Positions 15,875 through 24,658 of a stretch of 30,952 nucleotides of DNA are shown piece by piece. Below the pieces are notes generated by a model. That model saw only the letters and a list, made by a program, of their open reading frames with translations, was not told the origin of the DNA and did not search any database. The position numbers and the translations under genes are program-made. Every line of letters starts with the position of its first letter. Position 1 is the first letter of the stretch. Location of the stretch: the IMG/VR virus record IMGVR_UViG_3300043464_001218, positions 1-30,952 of that record; one strand, 5' to 3'. Origin of the DNA: a virus.

Positions 15875-18800
15875 TGACAACCTTCCAATCCGGCTCGGAC
15901 CTTGACATTCCGGGCCTCGGGCTTGTGGGTACGTCCCGCTCCGACTCGCAGAAGTTGGAAGCCAACCCGATTCGCCAGTCGTCCAGTTTCACGCAGGCAC
16001 TTGGCGCGGCCTTCCGCAATGAACTGACGGGCCTCACCTACGACTTCCTTTCCGGCCCCGGCAGTCGCTACGACCCGTCGTTTGTTCTGACAAAGGACGT
16101 TCTCACGCAGGCGCGCGAAGGCGTGGCCGACGAGTTTGTGCCGATGTTTGCCGACGCTGGCAGCATCGACGACGTGCAGGCGATCCGCGAGGTTGCACTT
16201 GAGCGGACCCGCCGCATGACCGTTCTTGCCAACGCGGGCACGACAAGCCGCGTGGCCGCTTCGATTCTCGCCAGCGTGGCTGACCCGATCAACCTGACGG
16301 CTGGCGTGCTGACCGGCAGCGCGGGCTTGGGCGTGGGCCTGACGCGGGCGGCTCGCATCACGCGGGCGGCGTCGGCAGGCTTTATTACGAACACCGCCCT
16401 TGAGTCTTACCGCTCCACGCTGGACCCCACCGTGACCGGCGAGAACATTGTTGTTTCCGGCCTGTCCGGTGCGGGCTTGGGTGCGGGTATTGGCGGCACG
16501 CTCACGAGGTCCGCTGGCGTCCGTGCCCTTGCTGGCGGCGTCGGTGCTGCGGCTCCCGTGGCGGCGTTCCAGTCGGACGGCGACGCACTCGAATCGGCAA
16601 TCGGCATCGGCACGGCCTTCCTTGCTGGCGGCGTAGCGGGCACTTTGACGCCCCGCGTGCGCGAGGAAGCCAGCCGCGTTATCCGCACGCAGGTCAAGAC
16701 AATGGTCCGCGAGGAACTTGGCAACGCGGGCACGCTGACTCCCGAGGGCGAGCGGTACTTTGCGGACACCACGCCCGCCGCGTTCGAGACTCGCCAGCAG
16801 GCAGCGGTGGAATCCGTGTCAAATGGCGTGATGGACGAGGCCAAGCGGTTCGACGAGATTGCGTCGATTGCTCGGGCCAACACGGAGGTTCCGCCCACCA
16901 CCGCCGTTGGTGCCGCGACCGCAGCCGACACCGCCCGTACCGCCGCATCCCCGTTCGGCGACACCTACGACCAGACCATCCCGCTCCCGCGCAACGGGTT
17001 CTTTACCCCGCAGCAGGCGACGGATGGACGCTCGACCGGCGCGCACTTCGGCACGATGGAGGCAATGGCGGGACGTTCTAGCGTGCCGTCGATCCGCCGC
17101 ATCGCCAACATGGTCTTTGACGACCCCGTGCCCCGCAGCGACGGCAACGTATTCGAGGGTGCTGACAAGTGGACGCCTGCCCGCACGGGCGAGTACGCCA
17201 ACCCGTTCCTTCGCGTTGCCAACCAAGCCTTTTCTGAAACCGGCAACACTCTGGGCATTGACGATGCCCAACTCAGCCGCATGTGGTATCGGTCGGTCGT
17301 GTCGGACGCAAACAACATCCCCGCGTCGATGCTGTCGCTTCAAGATGCTACCCGCACGGCGATGAGGGACGTTCTGGAGTTCGAGAAGGCCCATCAGGTT
17401 CCCGGTGCCGCCGACGTTCCGGCCAATGAGTTCTACCTGCCGCACAAGGGACGCCGCGACCTTATCGACAGCCTTGTGTTGCAGTACGGCGAGCAGCCGA
17501 TCATCGACCACGTTGCAAAGGCTTTCAAGGCCCGTCGCCCGCAGGCTCCCGATCGCGTTGCCAATGCCGTTGCAACGGCGTGGGTGCGGAAGATCGGCAC
17601 GCACACCCGCAACGACCTTGTGCGTCCAGACGCATTCGACACCGTGATTCGGTTGCTGGAAGAGGCGAACACCGATCCGGCACTGGTTGCCGAGGCTCGC
17701 ATCGTCCTTGAGGATCACGTCAGCCGCAGCGCCGATCGCGGGTTGCTCGCCCAGTTGCGGCAGACGGCAGACCCCGAGCAGCGTGCGGCGATCAAGGCCA
17801 AGATTGGGCAGGTCATTACCGAGAAGGAAGCCATTACCAAGAGGGCTTCACTCGCCAAGCAGTTGCAGAAGGCCACCGACGCCGAGAAGAAGCAGACGCT
17901 CCAGAAGCAGATTGACCGCATCGACGCGATCTTCACGGCAGCGGACGAGCAGGCCAAACTTGAAGCACTCGCCGACGTTGCCGAAATTGTCCGGCCCAAC
18001 GTCAAGGGTGCCGACGACGCGGGCAACCCGTCCAACTACAAGCACCGCCTCGATCTTGATGAACTGGTCGAGTCGGTCATGCCCGATGGCCGGTCCATTT
18101 CCTTGCTCGACATGCTGGAGACGGACCCCCGCGTTCTCATTCCCCACCGCATCCGTCGCGCGGCTGGCAACGCGGCCTTCGCGCAGATTCTCAAGTGGTC
18201 GCAGAACCCAATCTCACCAGCCCGCCCCGTCACGTCGCTCGCCGACCTTCTCGAATCGCTCCGCAAGGATGCACGAGACGCGGGCTTGCCGGAGGGTGCC
18301 GAAGAGGGCAACATCCGCCGCCTTGAGGTTGGCCTCAAGCACGTCATCGGCATTCCGATCGACGACATTGGCAACCCGACGACGCAGCGTGCCGCACGCA
18401 TGGCCCGCATCGCTGGCGAACTGACGGGCGCGAAGTTTCTGTCGGGCGCGGCTACGGGGCTTGCCAACGTCACCGAGACGATTGGTGCAGTTGCCGCCGT
18501 GCAACTCCGCACCACGTTCGAGATGGTCCCCGCCCTAAAAGAACTCCGGTCAATGGCACTGGACGGCAAGTTGACCAACGCCGACCTTGCGTTGGCCGAG
18601 TCGTTCACGGGCGCGGGTTTGGACTCACTGACCTACGTTGCCCCCCACCGTCCGAGCGGCCCCGCACTCAACACCTTCGATCGCGCGTTGACGTGGGTAG
18701 AACCCAAGTCTGCGAAGTTCAACGAACTGGCGATGCGGGCGTCGCTTATGACGCTCGGCAACGAAGTCTCACAGAAGATCATTGCGGGCGGGCTTGTTCA

Positions 18801-19656
18801 CCAGTGGGGCAAGTGGATTCAGTCGGGCAAGGCTCCCGGCAAGAAGTGGCTCAAGGGCACGAATCTTGACGGCAAGCCCTATCTAGTTGATCGGATCATC
18901 GCGCAGGGCCAGAAGTACGGCACGCTTGGCGAGCCTGGCACGATTGCGGGCAAGAAGGGATTCGACCTCAACTGGCACGAGTGGGACGACGTGGAAGCCG
19001 CCGCCGCCCTTCGCTCGGCGGTCAACCTTGAGTACGGGCGTCTGTTTCTCCAGCCGTCGAAGATCAACGCCTATGCGTGGTCTACGACGTGGTGGGGCAA
19101 ACTTGCGTTGCAGTTGAAGCGATACCCGATGGCCGCGTTCCGGTCGAAACTGGTGTACGGCTTTGCCACGGGCGACGTGCGGCATTGGGCCGCGCTTGGG
19201 CTTGGCACCGCAGCCACCGTGCCCATCTACATCATTCGGACCTACGCCGAATCGCTCGGGCAGGACGACCCACAGAAGTACCGCGAGGAACGGTTGAGCA
19301 TGGGCGCGATGGCACGGGCCACCGTTGGCCGTGCGGCGTGGGCATCAATGCTGCCGAGCATGACAGACAGCGCGGCGTCTCTTGCGGGATTTGAGCCCCC
19401 GTTTGCTATTTCCAGCACCACAAAACGCAAGGCGCAAGACATCGACTTCCTGAATATTCCGGCCCTCGGTGCGGTTCGGGACGTGGGTGCGGCAATCCCC
19501 GAAGTCGTGCAGCCGATGATCGACTCGGAGTATTCGTTCTCAATGCAGAGCCTCAAGAAACTTGAGCGTGCCCTGATGCCCAACGCGATCAGGCAGTTGC
19601 ACATCATCGACGCCGCCGGGCGGATGCTCGGCCTGCCGGAGACATCCAAAGAATGA
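15874..19656 (+). CDS. Internal virion protein (T7 gp16-like ejection protein)
   Basis: A 1260-residue protein, close to T7 gp16 (1318), and the largest gene of the window. It has Gly/Ala-rich amphipathic stretches (about residues 125-260, e.g. GSAGLGVGLTRAARITRAAS) that could be membrane-interacting, a charged coiled-coil-like region around 620-700 (KQLQKATDAEKKQTLQKQID), and a conserved-looking C-terminus. I do not see the lytic transglycosylase motif that forms the T7 gp16 N-terminus, so wall digestion during entry may rest on another virion enzyme. The role would be the inner-membrane part of the DNA-ejection tube. Confidence 0.85.
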   Translation: MTTFQSGSDLDIPGLGLVGTSRSDSQKLEANPIRQSSSFTQALGAAFRNELTGLTYDFLSGPGSRYDPSFVLTKDVLTQAREGVADEFVPMFADAGSIDDVQAIREVALERTRRMTVLANAGTTSRVAASILASVADPINLTAGVLTGSAGLGVGLTRAARITRAASAGFITNTALESYRSTLDPTVTGENIVVSGLSGAGLGAGIGGTLTRSAGVRALAGGVGAAAPVAAFQSDGDALESAIGIGTAFLAGGVAGTLTPRVREEASRVIRTQVKTMVREELGNAGTLTPEGERYFADTTPAAFETRQQAAVESVSNGVMDEAKRFDEIASIARANTEVPPTTAVGAATAADTARTAASPFGDTYDQTIPLPRNGFFTPQQATDGRSTGAHFGTMEAMAGRSSVPSIRRIANMVFDDPVPRSDGNVFEGADKWTPARTGEYANPFLRVANQAFSETGNTLGIDDAQLSRMWYRSVVSDANNIPASMLSLQDATRTAMRDVLEFEKAHQVPGAADVPANEFYLPHKGRRDLIDSLVLQYGEQPIIDHVAKAFKARRPQAPDRVANAVATAWVRKIGTHTRNDLVRPDAFDTVIRLLEEANTDPALVAEARIVLEDHVSRSADRGLLAQLRQTADPEQRAAIKAKIGQVITEKEAITKRASLAKQLQKATDAEKKQTLQKQIDRIDAIFTAADEQAKLEALADVAEIVRPNVKGADDAGNPSNYKHRLDLDELVESVMPDGRSISLLDMLETDPRVLIPHRIRRAAGNAAFAQILKWSQNPISPARPVTSLADLLESLRKDARDAGLPEGAEEGNIRRLEVGLKHVIGIPIDDIGNPTTQRAARMARIAGELTGAKFLSGAATGLANVTETIGAVAAVQLRTTFEMVPALKELRSMALDGKLTNADLALAESFTGAGLDSLTYVAPHRPSGPALNTFDRALTWVEPKSAKFNELAMRASLMTLGNEVSQKIIAGGLVHQWGKWIQSGKAPGKKWLKGTNLDGKPYLVDRIIAQGQKYGTLGEPGTIAGKKGFDLNWHEWDDVEAAAALRSAVNLEYGRLFLQPSKINAYAWSTTWWGKLALQLKRYPMAAFRSKLVYGFATGDVRHWAALGLGTAATVPIYIIRTYAESLGQDDPQKYREERLSMGAMARATVGRAAWASMLPSMTDSAASLAGFEPPFAISSTTKRKAQDIDFLNIPALGAVRDVGAAIPEVVQPMIDSEYSFSMQSLKKLERALMPNAIRQLHIIDAAGRMLGLPETSKE

Positions 19657-19940
19657 GCGACACCCGCAAGCAACTAGCCGACCTGCTCGACCAGCGGATG
19701 CTGGAAGCACTCCGCGACGGGCAGGAAGTGATGGACCAGAAGACCGGCGAACTGGTCCGCATCCCGCCCACGCCCGCGATGCTCAAGGCTGTTATGGAAC
19801 GCATGAAGCAGTTGGGCGCGGACGACGTGCCGCTCCACAACACGCCAGCGGGCGAACTCACGAAGCAGGTGCAGAAGCATCTGAAACTCACCGGCACGGA
19901 CGGGCAACTGTCCAAACCCATTGGGGACTTTGACCAGTGA
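19653..19940 (+). CDS. Terminase small subunit-like protein
   Basis: A 95-residue protein with the pattern KQLADLLDQRMLEALRDGQEV then QKTGELVRIPPTPAMLKAVM and a terminal hydrophilic tail. This matches small terminases of marine T7-like phages, which have a VVDKETGE-VRxSPxAAxLNVVRQFLK-type core. It would recognise phage DNA for packaging. It overlaps the gp16-like stop as ATGA and the following gene as GTGA. The large terminase is four genes downstream, whereas T7 keeps its holin gene between them. Confidence 0.75.
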   Translation: MSDTRKQLADLLDQRMLEALRDGQEVMDQKTGELVRIPPTPAMLKAVMERMKQLGADDVPLHNTPAGELTKQVQKHLKLTGTDGQLSKPIGDFDQ

Positions 19941-20797
19941 AGTTGTACGACTGCCTCTACCCGCACGATCGGCCTTTCCTGCCGCGTGCGCCCCTGCCGG
20001 GCATGGTGGACGTTCTCGTGGACGGGCAGCGGTTCTACGCCGTGAAGCCCAACACTGGCGGGGCGCGTGACGTGTCCCGCTATGACCCCGCAGAGGCCCG
20101 CAAGTGGCCGACGCTCTCGCCGGGCGCGTTGGTCGTCGTCAACATCGAAAGCCGCGCCGACCGCATTGGCGAGCCTCACCGCCCGTTGCGTTCGGACACC
20201 CGTATCCACGTTGGGCGGGACATTTCCAACGACTGTGCGTTCATTCGTCAGGTCATCGCCGACGTTCGCACCGGCAGCGAGACGGCACCCGTGGGGCTGT
20301 ACGGCATCCTGCCGACAGGCTACAACGTCTTCAACTCCGTCATCACCAACGACACGAACGAGTTGCGGCGGTCGCAGATCGCAAACGACTTCCTCGCGTT
20401 GGAACTGATTGAGTGCTTCGACACGCTGCACCCGTCGCTGTACGTCAACAGCACCAACATCCAGCACTGGCAGCGGTTCGCACGCTGGCAGGTCGATGAG
20501 TGCCGCAGGCTCGCGCGTGCGTATGGCATCGGGCTACCGATCATCCCGTTTATCTCGCCCGAGATTCACCCGTCAGCCGGACGCGGCCTTATCTCGCCGG
20601 AGTTCTGGCAGACGCAGATCAAGACTCTGCGGGACTTGGGGTGCGACGGCGCGGTTCTCTGGTACTCATCCGCCAACTGCACCATGAAACAGATTCGCCC
20701 CTACGCGGACATGGCGACACGCGCCATCGGTCCCGTGGTTGACACCATGAAGCATGGGGACGCCACCGCCGCGTTTGCCCCACGCAGGGCCGATTAG
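19937..20797 (+). CDS. TIM-barrel glycoside hydrolase-like protein (286 aa), possible endolysin
   Basis: Strand-loop patterns of a barrel hydrolase are visible: a strand ending in an acid, ALVVVNIES (Glu71), PVGLYGILPTG, the segment ECFDTLHPSLYVNS, LPIIPFISPEIHP, and a terminal CDGAVLWYSS. The phrasing (DYVYPSLY..., PVYPFLS..., DGVVLW) recalls hyaluronidase/GH-type barrels. It probably cleaves a host glycan, which in this location between the packaging genes could be the cell-wall-degrading endolysin. No signal peptide. Start is GTG in a GTGA overlap with the small terminase. Exact family and substrate are uncertain. Confidence 0.6.
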   Translation: MKLYDCLYPHDRPFLPRAPLPGMVDVLVDGQRFYAVKPNTGGARDVSRYDPAEARKWPTLSPGALVVVNIESRADRIGEPHRPLRSDTRIHVGRDISNDCAFIRQVIADVRTGSETAPVGLYGILPTGYNVFNSVITNDTNELRRSQIANDFLALELIECFDTLHPSLYVNSTNIQHWQRFARWQVDECRRLARAYGIGLPIIPFISPEIHPSAGRGLISPEFWQTQIKTLRDLGCDGAVLWYSSANCTMKQIRPYADMATRAIGPVVDTMKHGDATAAFAPRRAD

Positions 20798-20805
20798 GAG
20801 GTCGC

Positions 20806-21576
20806 GTGATTCTCACACCCCGAGGCAGGGCTGCAATCTGCATCCTGCCCCTGCCGGACGTACACGCGCACTTTACTAGCGAGCCGCACTGGTCCAAGTT
20901 CCTTGACCTTGCCGGACGCAACCGCAACGACATTACCGACGTGGTGAACATCGGCGACTGGGGCGATTACTCATGGGCGTCCGAACACCCACGCAGCGAA
21001 GCCGCCGACGCCTACAGCGAATACCACTGCATGGCCCGCCAGTCCGACCAGTTGTGGAAAGCCCTCGGCAAGCGGGCCGGTCGCGTCCGCTGGCACTGGA
21101 TGGACGGCAACCACGAGTATCGCATCGACCCGACGAACCCCAAGTCGATCGCACGCGACCTCATCATCCGCCCCGAGAACACCGAATGGAAGTCCTCATT
21201 CGCACGCTGGCGGCGTCGCCCCTACGTCTTTGACCGGCGCGGCATCCTTCGCATCGGCAACACCGCGTTCTTCCACGGGGCAGGCTGTGGGCGTGGTTCC
21301 GACCGACTGGAAGGCTTGCGGATGTGGTCGCTCTTGGGTGGACCCCGCAACCTCCTGACCGTGCGCGGGCACACGCACACCGTCGTCGTGCCGCAGCCCG
21401 TCGAAATCACCGCCGCGACCCGTGGCACGCAATGGATGTTCAATCCAGGCCACCTCGGGCCTGCCAAACCCAGGTACGCCACGAAAGAGAACACGACGAC
21501 TTGGGGGACCGCCCTGAGTCTCATCCGCCAGTGGGGGAACGAACTGCCTCGCGTTCAGTACGAAATCATCCGCTAA
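20806..21576 (+). CDS. Calcineurin-like metallophosphoesterase (256 aa)
   Basis: All five metal-binding motifs are present in order: PDVHAH (Asp18, His20), NIGDWGDY (Asp51, Asp54), DGNHEY (101-104), FFHGAG (His157) and RGHTHT (188-191). It would hydrolyse phosphodiester or phosphomonoester bonds with two metal ions. Phage-encoded enzymes of this kind act on DNA ends, RNA or nucleotides, and the substrate cannot be told from sequence. Start is GTG with a strong GGAGG ribosome-binding site. It sits inside the packaging region, so a role in genome processing or in countering host signals is possible but unproven. Confidence 0.88.
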   Translation: MILTPRGRAAICILPLPDVHAHFTSEPHWSKFLDLAGRNRNDITDVVNIGDWGDYSWASEHPRSEAADAYSEYHCMARQSDQLWKALGKRAGRVRWHWMDGNHEYRIDPTNPKSIARDLIIRPENTEWKSSFARWRRRPYVFDRRGILRIGNTAFFHGAGCGRGSDRLEGLRMWSLLGGPRNLLTVRGHTHTVVVPQPVEITAATRGTQWMFNPGHLGPAKPRYATKENTTTWGTALSLIRQWGNELPRVQYEIIR

Positions 21577-21591
21577 CCGTGGGGGTGGAGC

Positions 21592-21729
21592 GTGCGCGAA
21601 ACACCGGAAGGCGAAATCGCGTCGATCGCTACTGACAACCCCTACGGCGACTACCTCGACATCATTTTCATGGACCCGTTGCCAACCGCGCCACCACCGG
21701 GCAATCGCCCGCGAAAGGACGCCCCGTGA
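21592..21729 (+). CDS. Very small protein (45 aa), unknown
   Basis: Starts GTG with GGGGGTGGAG upstream and reads MRETPEGEIASIATDNPYGD, then a hydrophobic strand LDIIFMDPLP and a Pro-rich tail. It ends in a GTGA overlap with the next gene. The acidic N-terminus and coupling to neighbours argue for real translation. No family recognised. Confidence 0.6.
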   Translation: MRETPEGEIASIATDNPYGDYLDIIFMDPLPTAPPPGNRPRKDAP

Positions 21730-21944
21730 GCAAGCGCAAGCAGTCCAAGCGTGACCGTGCCGCCCGCGTCTTCTACGAAAACACCACGCCCGAGTACCGC
21801 AAGCAACTCCTCGACGAGAAAGACATCTTCACCCGTTGCGGGTTCGCCGACGACGAACTCATGCTCATCATCGACGAGAACCCCGGTCGCCAAGAGGACC
21901 GCTTTCAGTACGTCCCCTGCAAGGCTGGCGACGTTTGGCCCTGA
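21726..21944 (+). CDS. Small protein upstream of large terminase (72 aa), unknown
   Basis: A basic N-terminus (SKRKQSKRDRAARVFYEN) is followed by an acidic C-terminal half with CGFADDELMLIIDENPG. It starts on GTG overlapping the previous stop, and AAAGGA lies just upstream. Location before the large terminase suggests a packaging accessory, but that is position alone. Confidence 0.65.
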   Translation: MSKRKQSKRDRAARVFYENTTPEYRKQLLDEKDIFTRCGFADDELMLIIDENPGRQEDRFQYVPCKAGDVWP

Positions 21945-21974
21945 AAAAGTCTCCGTTTACCCCACCCCCACAGC

Positions 21975-23732
21975 ATGTTTTTACCCCCCGGACTGACCCC
22001 TGAGCAGGCCGAGTATTTCGCATTGCTCGACTCGGACGCCAAGTTCTTCATCCGTCAGTTGTGGCTTGAAATCGGCTCCGAGCGTCCAGACGGCACAGGC
22101 CGCGCCCCGCTCTCCGAACTCGAATACGACTTCGTAGACAACGCCGTTGCCGCCTCCCCCACCACCCGCGTCCTTCTCGGGTGCCGTGGCCTCGGCAAGA
22201 CCTACCTCGTTGCCGCCACGAACGCCGTGTGGCGACTCTTCCGCGACCCGCGCCGCAAGGTCGTCATCGTCTGTAAGAACGAAGCGACCGCGATCAAGAC
22301 TTCCACGCTCATCCGTGGGTGGCTCGACAGCGTGTGGTTCCTCCGGCACATGCGGCCCACGAAGGCCCACCGCGACAACGCCAAGTCCTTCGATGTGGGC
22401 ATGGCCCCGCTAGACCGCCAGCCGTCCATCTCCGTCGTCGGCATCGGCGGCACGCTGGAGAACAACCGCGCCCACACCGTCATCGTGGACGACATTGAGA
22501 CGATCGGCAACACCGTCACGTTCGATGCCCGCGAACGCCTCGCCAACCAGACCGGCGAGTTCATGCACTGGCTCTACCCGTCCGTGGCCTTCGAGGAAGG
22601 CGGCGCACGCGACCCCAACGAGATTCTCTACACCCTCACCCCCAACCACGAAGAGACGATCGTTCACAAGTTGAACGCAGCCGGGCATCCGATCTTCGCC
22701 TACCCCCTCTGCGTCCCCAAGCCCGACGAACAGACGTTCCCCCTCGCCCCCGGCGTGATCGCCTTCATCGAGCAGGGCAAGGCACGCTCGGACGGGTGCC
22801 TGTTCCCCAAACGCTTCACGGAACTTGACGTAGAGGCCCGCCGTCGCCAACGGCTCGAATGGCTCAAGGGTTGCCAGTTGGTCCGGCACCTTGCCGACTC
22901 TGACCGCTACCCCCTCAAGTTGCGGGACTTCATGGTGTTCGACATCGCTGGCGACGAAGCCCCCGTCAGCCTCACATGGGGCACCCGCGACCACAACGGC
23001 TCCACCGCCATCGACGACCTCGAAAGCGGCGGCATCGGCCAGGACCGCTTCTACCGCCCCATCCACGTCACGGCCACGTCCTTCGCCCCCTTCACCGGCA
23101 CGAAGATGTACGTTGACCCGGCAGGCACGGGCACCGACTTGACCGGCTACGCCATCGTCAGCCACCTCAACGGCTTCTATTGGGTCCGCCGCATGGGTGG
23201 CCTCAAGGGTGGCGCGACCCCCGAGAACCTAGCCGCCCTCGCCAGGCTCGCATACGAGACAACCACACAGGAGATTGTGGTTGAGCAGAACTTCGGCGGC
23301 GACGCCTACCGCGCCGCCCTCGAAATCCACGTCAGCCGCCTCCACGTCAAGCCCAACGCCCGCCCCGACAAGCCCAAAGGGTTCGCCGCCAACGTCATCA
23401 GCCGCCCCACCACCGCCACCCGTGGTCACAAAGAACTCCGCATCATCAAGACCATTGAACCGATGTTGAGTAACCACCGACTGATTATCCCCACCGACGT
23501 CGCCGCCAACCCCCTCTTCCAGAAGCAAGTCAGCCGCCTCTCCCACGACCGGGGCTGTCTCGACCACGACGACCTTGTAGACGCATTAGCGGGCTGCCTA
23601 GACGCTTGGGGCTTCACCTTCGCTGACGGCCCCAAAGACCTCAACGACGCCGCAGACCCCCGTATAGCCGCCCACATCGAACGCCTCCGCCGCAAGTACG
23701 GCAAAGCCGTCTCGTGGTTTACCGCCCACTAA
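21975..23732 (+). CDS. Terminase large subunit (T7 gp19-like)
   Basis: A 585-residue packaging motor. The ATPase half has Walker A GCRGLGKTY (69-77) and Walker B HTVIVDD (167-173). The RNase H-like nuclease half shows VDPAGTGTD (380-388), VVEQNFGGD (435-443) and HDDLVDALA (531-539), which supply the metal-binding acids. It would dock on the portal, pump DNA and cut the concatemer. Length equals T7 gp19 (586). Codon use in the second half is strongly C-ending, like the rest of the late genes. The TAA stop is followed at once by direct CCCACTAAC repeats. Confidence 0.96.
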   Translation: MFLPPGLTPEQAEYFALLDSDAKFFIRQLWLEIGSERPDGTGRAPLSELEYDFVDNAVAASPTTRVLLGCRGLGKTYLVAATNAVWRLFRDPRRKVVIVCKNEATAIKTSTLIRGWLDSVWFLRHMRPTKAHRDNAKSFDVGMAPLDRQPSISVVGIGGTLENNRAHTVIVDDIETIGNTVTFDARERLANQTGEFMHWLYPSVAFEEGGARDPNEILYTLTPNHEETIVHKLNAAGHPIFAYPLCVPKPDEQTFPLAPGVIAFIEQGKARSDGCLFPKRFTELDVEARRRQRLEWLKGCQLVRHLADSDRYPLKLRDFMVFDIAGDEAPVSLTWGTRDHNGSTAIDDLESGGIGQDRFYRPIHVTATSFAPFTGTKMYVDPAGTGTDLTGYAIVSHLNGFYWVRRMGGLKGGATPENLAALARLAYETTTQEIVVEQNFGGDAYRAALEIHVSRLHVKPNARPDKPKGFAANVISRPTTATRGHKELRIIKTIEPMLSNHRLIIPTDVAANPLFQKQVSRLSHDRGCLDHDDLVDALAGCLDAWGFTFADGPKDLNDAADPRIAAHIERLRRKYGKAVSWFTAH

Positions 23733-23748
23733 CTTAGCACCCACTAAC
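23725..23748. repeat. Two CCCACTAAC repeats and a TTAG-N6-CTAA dyad at the terminase stop
   Basis: CCCACTAAC occurs at 23725-23733 and 23740-23748, 15 bp apart. Between them TTAG-CACCCA-CTAA (23734-23747) repeats the core and spacing of the dyads at 323-342 and 686-703. Confidence 0.5.
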
Positions 23749-23800
23749 CCAATGTCCCTCAACCCGAACAAAATCGTGTCAAACAACGAAATTGTTGGTA

Positions 23801-23808
23801 GGGGGGGG
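23801..23808 (+). repeat. G8 homopolymer upstream of promoter
   Basis: Eight consecutive Gs just upstream of the promoter at 23811. It is a possible length-variable tract or sequencing-error site. Confidence 0.4.
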
Positions 23809-23810
23809 TC

Positions 23811-23839
23811 TTGTTTCCAGACTTTTGCCCTCGTACAAT
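23811..23839 (+). promoter_or_regulatory. Sigma70-type promoter after the terminase gene
   Basis: TTGTTT (23811-23816), a 17-bp spacer, and TACAAT (23834-23839). It would start transcription near 23846 and drive the small gene at 23870. Host-type rather than phage-polymerase type. Confidence 0.6.
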
Positions 23840-23869
23840 CATGTGTCTATTTATTGCGCTCGTAACGCT

Positions 23870-24058
23870 ATGAACGCTCACGACCAAGCAATCGACCGCG
23901 TTATCCGTTTACGACGCCCACTCGACCCCAAACACCAACAGGCTCGCAACAACGAAGACCGCGACGCCCACCACTACGTACCCGTCGATAAACCCAAGCG
24001 GCTCCCGTGGATGCGCAAGCCGCCGGGGTACTCGATTGTCCTGCCGCCTGAGACGTGA
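23870..24058 (+). CDS. Small basic protein (62 aa), unknown
   Basis: Reads MNAHDQAIDRVIRLRRPLD and continues with charged, His/Asn-rich sequence, ending RKPPGYSIVLPPET. It is the first gene after a sigma70-like promoter (23811-23839) and ends in a GTGA that could couple to an ORF beginning at 24055. No recognisable domain. It lies in the region that in T7-like genomes follows the terminase and carries early accessory genes. Confidence 0.55.
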   Translation: MNAHDQAIDRVIRLRRPLDPKHQQARNNEDRDAHHYVPVDKPKRLPWMRKPPGYSIVLPPET

Positions 24059-24282
24059 TGGGTACCCCCCGAAAAGCGGTGACGAAAAATATGAGGGGAT
24101 GGTTGAGCATCACGCGCGAGTCAGCCCCCCAATGGCCTGGGCGTGCGAGCGGGCACGGACGAGCCTGCAACGCTTCCGGTAAGCATTGGCAACCACTGCG
24201 AATCTTGCGGGTTCGCGTGCGATCGTGCGGCGGGTTGTGCGGAAACGCGACGGCGTGCGAACAGGCGAGGGTGAAAGGGTGA
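24055..24282 (+). CDS. Doubtful ORF (75 aa) in repeat-rich region
   Basis: An open frame from GTG overlapping the previous stop. It reads MMGTPRKAVTKNMRG and is unusually rich in Arg, Trp, Gly and Cys, unlike any neighbour, and third positions are not C-biased. Its DNA carries three of the four GCGTGCGA octamers, so the sequence may be a DNA element rather than a gene. Kept because of the tight junctions on both sides. Confidence 0.25.
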   Translation: MMGTPRKAVTKNMRGWLSITRESAPQWPGRASGHGRACNASGKHWQPLRILRVRVRSCGGLCGNATACEQARVKG

Positions 24283-24441
24283 CGAATGAGCGATGAAAGC
24301 GGCGGGAGGGTGAGGGACTGTGTGAGTGAATCGACCGCTCGCCAGTGTTTTTCTACTCCTGTCCGACCGTCTCCAAACGTGCCCGAAAGCGACACGAAAC
24401 CCTCACGCTGGCAGCGCGTGCGTTCGCGTGCGATGGTGCGG
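24141..24441 (+). repeat. GCGTGCGA octamer cluster and 20-bp direct repeat (iteron-like)
   Basis: GCGTGCGA occurs in the same orientation at 24141, 24215, 24253 and 24426. The second and fourth lie inside a 20-bp direct repeat, GTTCGCGTGCGATCGTGCGG (24211-24230), matched at 19 of 20 bases by 24422-24441. The composition switches here to G-rich third positions. It could be an origin, a packaging site or a regulator-binding cluster. Confidence 0.5.
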
Positions 24442-24636
24442 GATGGGCGCGGGTTGGTGGTGTGGCGCGTGGTCGGTGCGACGCTGGGCGCGGGCTTAGA
24501 TGTGACGCTGGACGCGGATAGGGGCGTGTGGTTCGCGTCGGTTGGTCATGGTGGTGCGATGGTGGGCGCGTGGTCCCCTTGTCCGCTAGAGGCTGTGTCG
24601 CTGGCGTGTAGGCGCGCGCTGGATGTTCGGGTCTAG
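24286..24636 (+). CDS. Hypothetical protein (116 aa)
   Basis: The first ~45 residues are low-complexity and Ser/Arg-rich, but from residue ~50 it looks like a compact domain: MVRDGRGLVVWRVVGATLGA, then LDVTLDADRGVWFASVG and a helix LEAVSLACRRALDV. Alternating hydrophobic strands suggest a small alpha/beta fold. Codons end mostly in G rather than C, unlike structural genes, which may mean recent acquisition or the constraint of the repeats it overlaps. The start may be the internal ATG at 24433. No family recognised. Confidence 0.45.
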   Translation: MSDESGGRVRDCVSESTARQCFSTPVRPSPNVPESDTKPSRWQRVRSRAMVRDGRGLVVWRVVGATLGAGLDVTLDADRGVWFASVGHGGAMVGAWSPCPLEAVSLACRRALDVRV

Positions 24637-24639
24637 GTG

Positions 24640-24658
24640 CCCGAGAACACCCGAGAAC
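24640..24658 (+). repeat. Tandem CCCGAGAAC repeat
   Basis: CCCGAGAAC at 24640-24648 and 24650-24658, about one helical turn apart. The segment from 24637 to 24745 holds no gene I can support; it also has an imperfect GTAGAAAGTGT-type tandem repeat (24714-24742) just upstream of the promoter. Confidence 0.4.

Noticed and set aside
22410-23165. Minus-strand ORF opposite the terminase gene
   Set aside because: Mirrors terminase codon bias; no matching motif.
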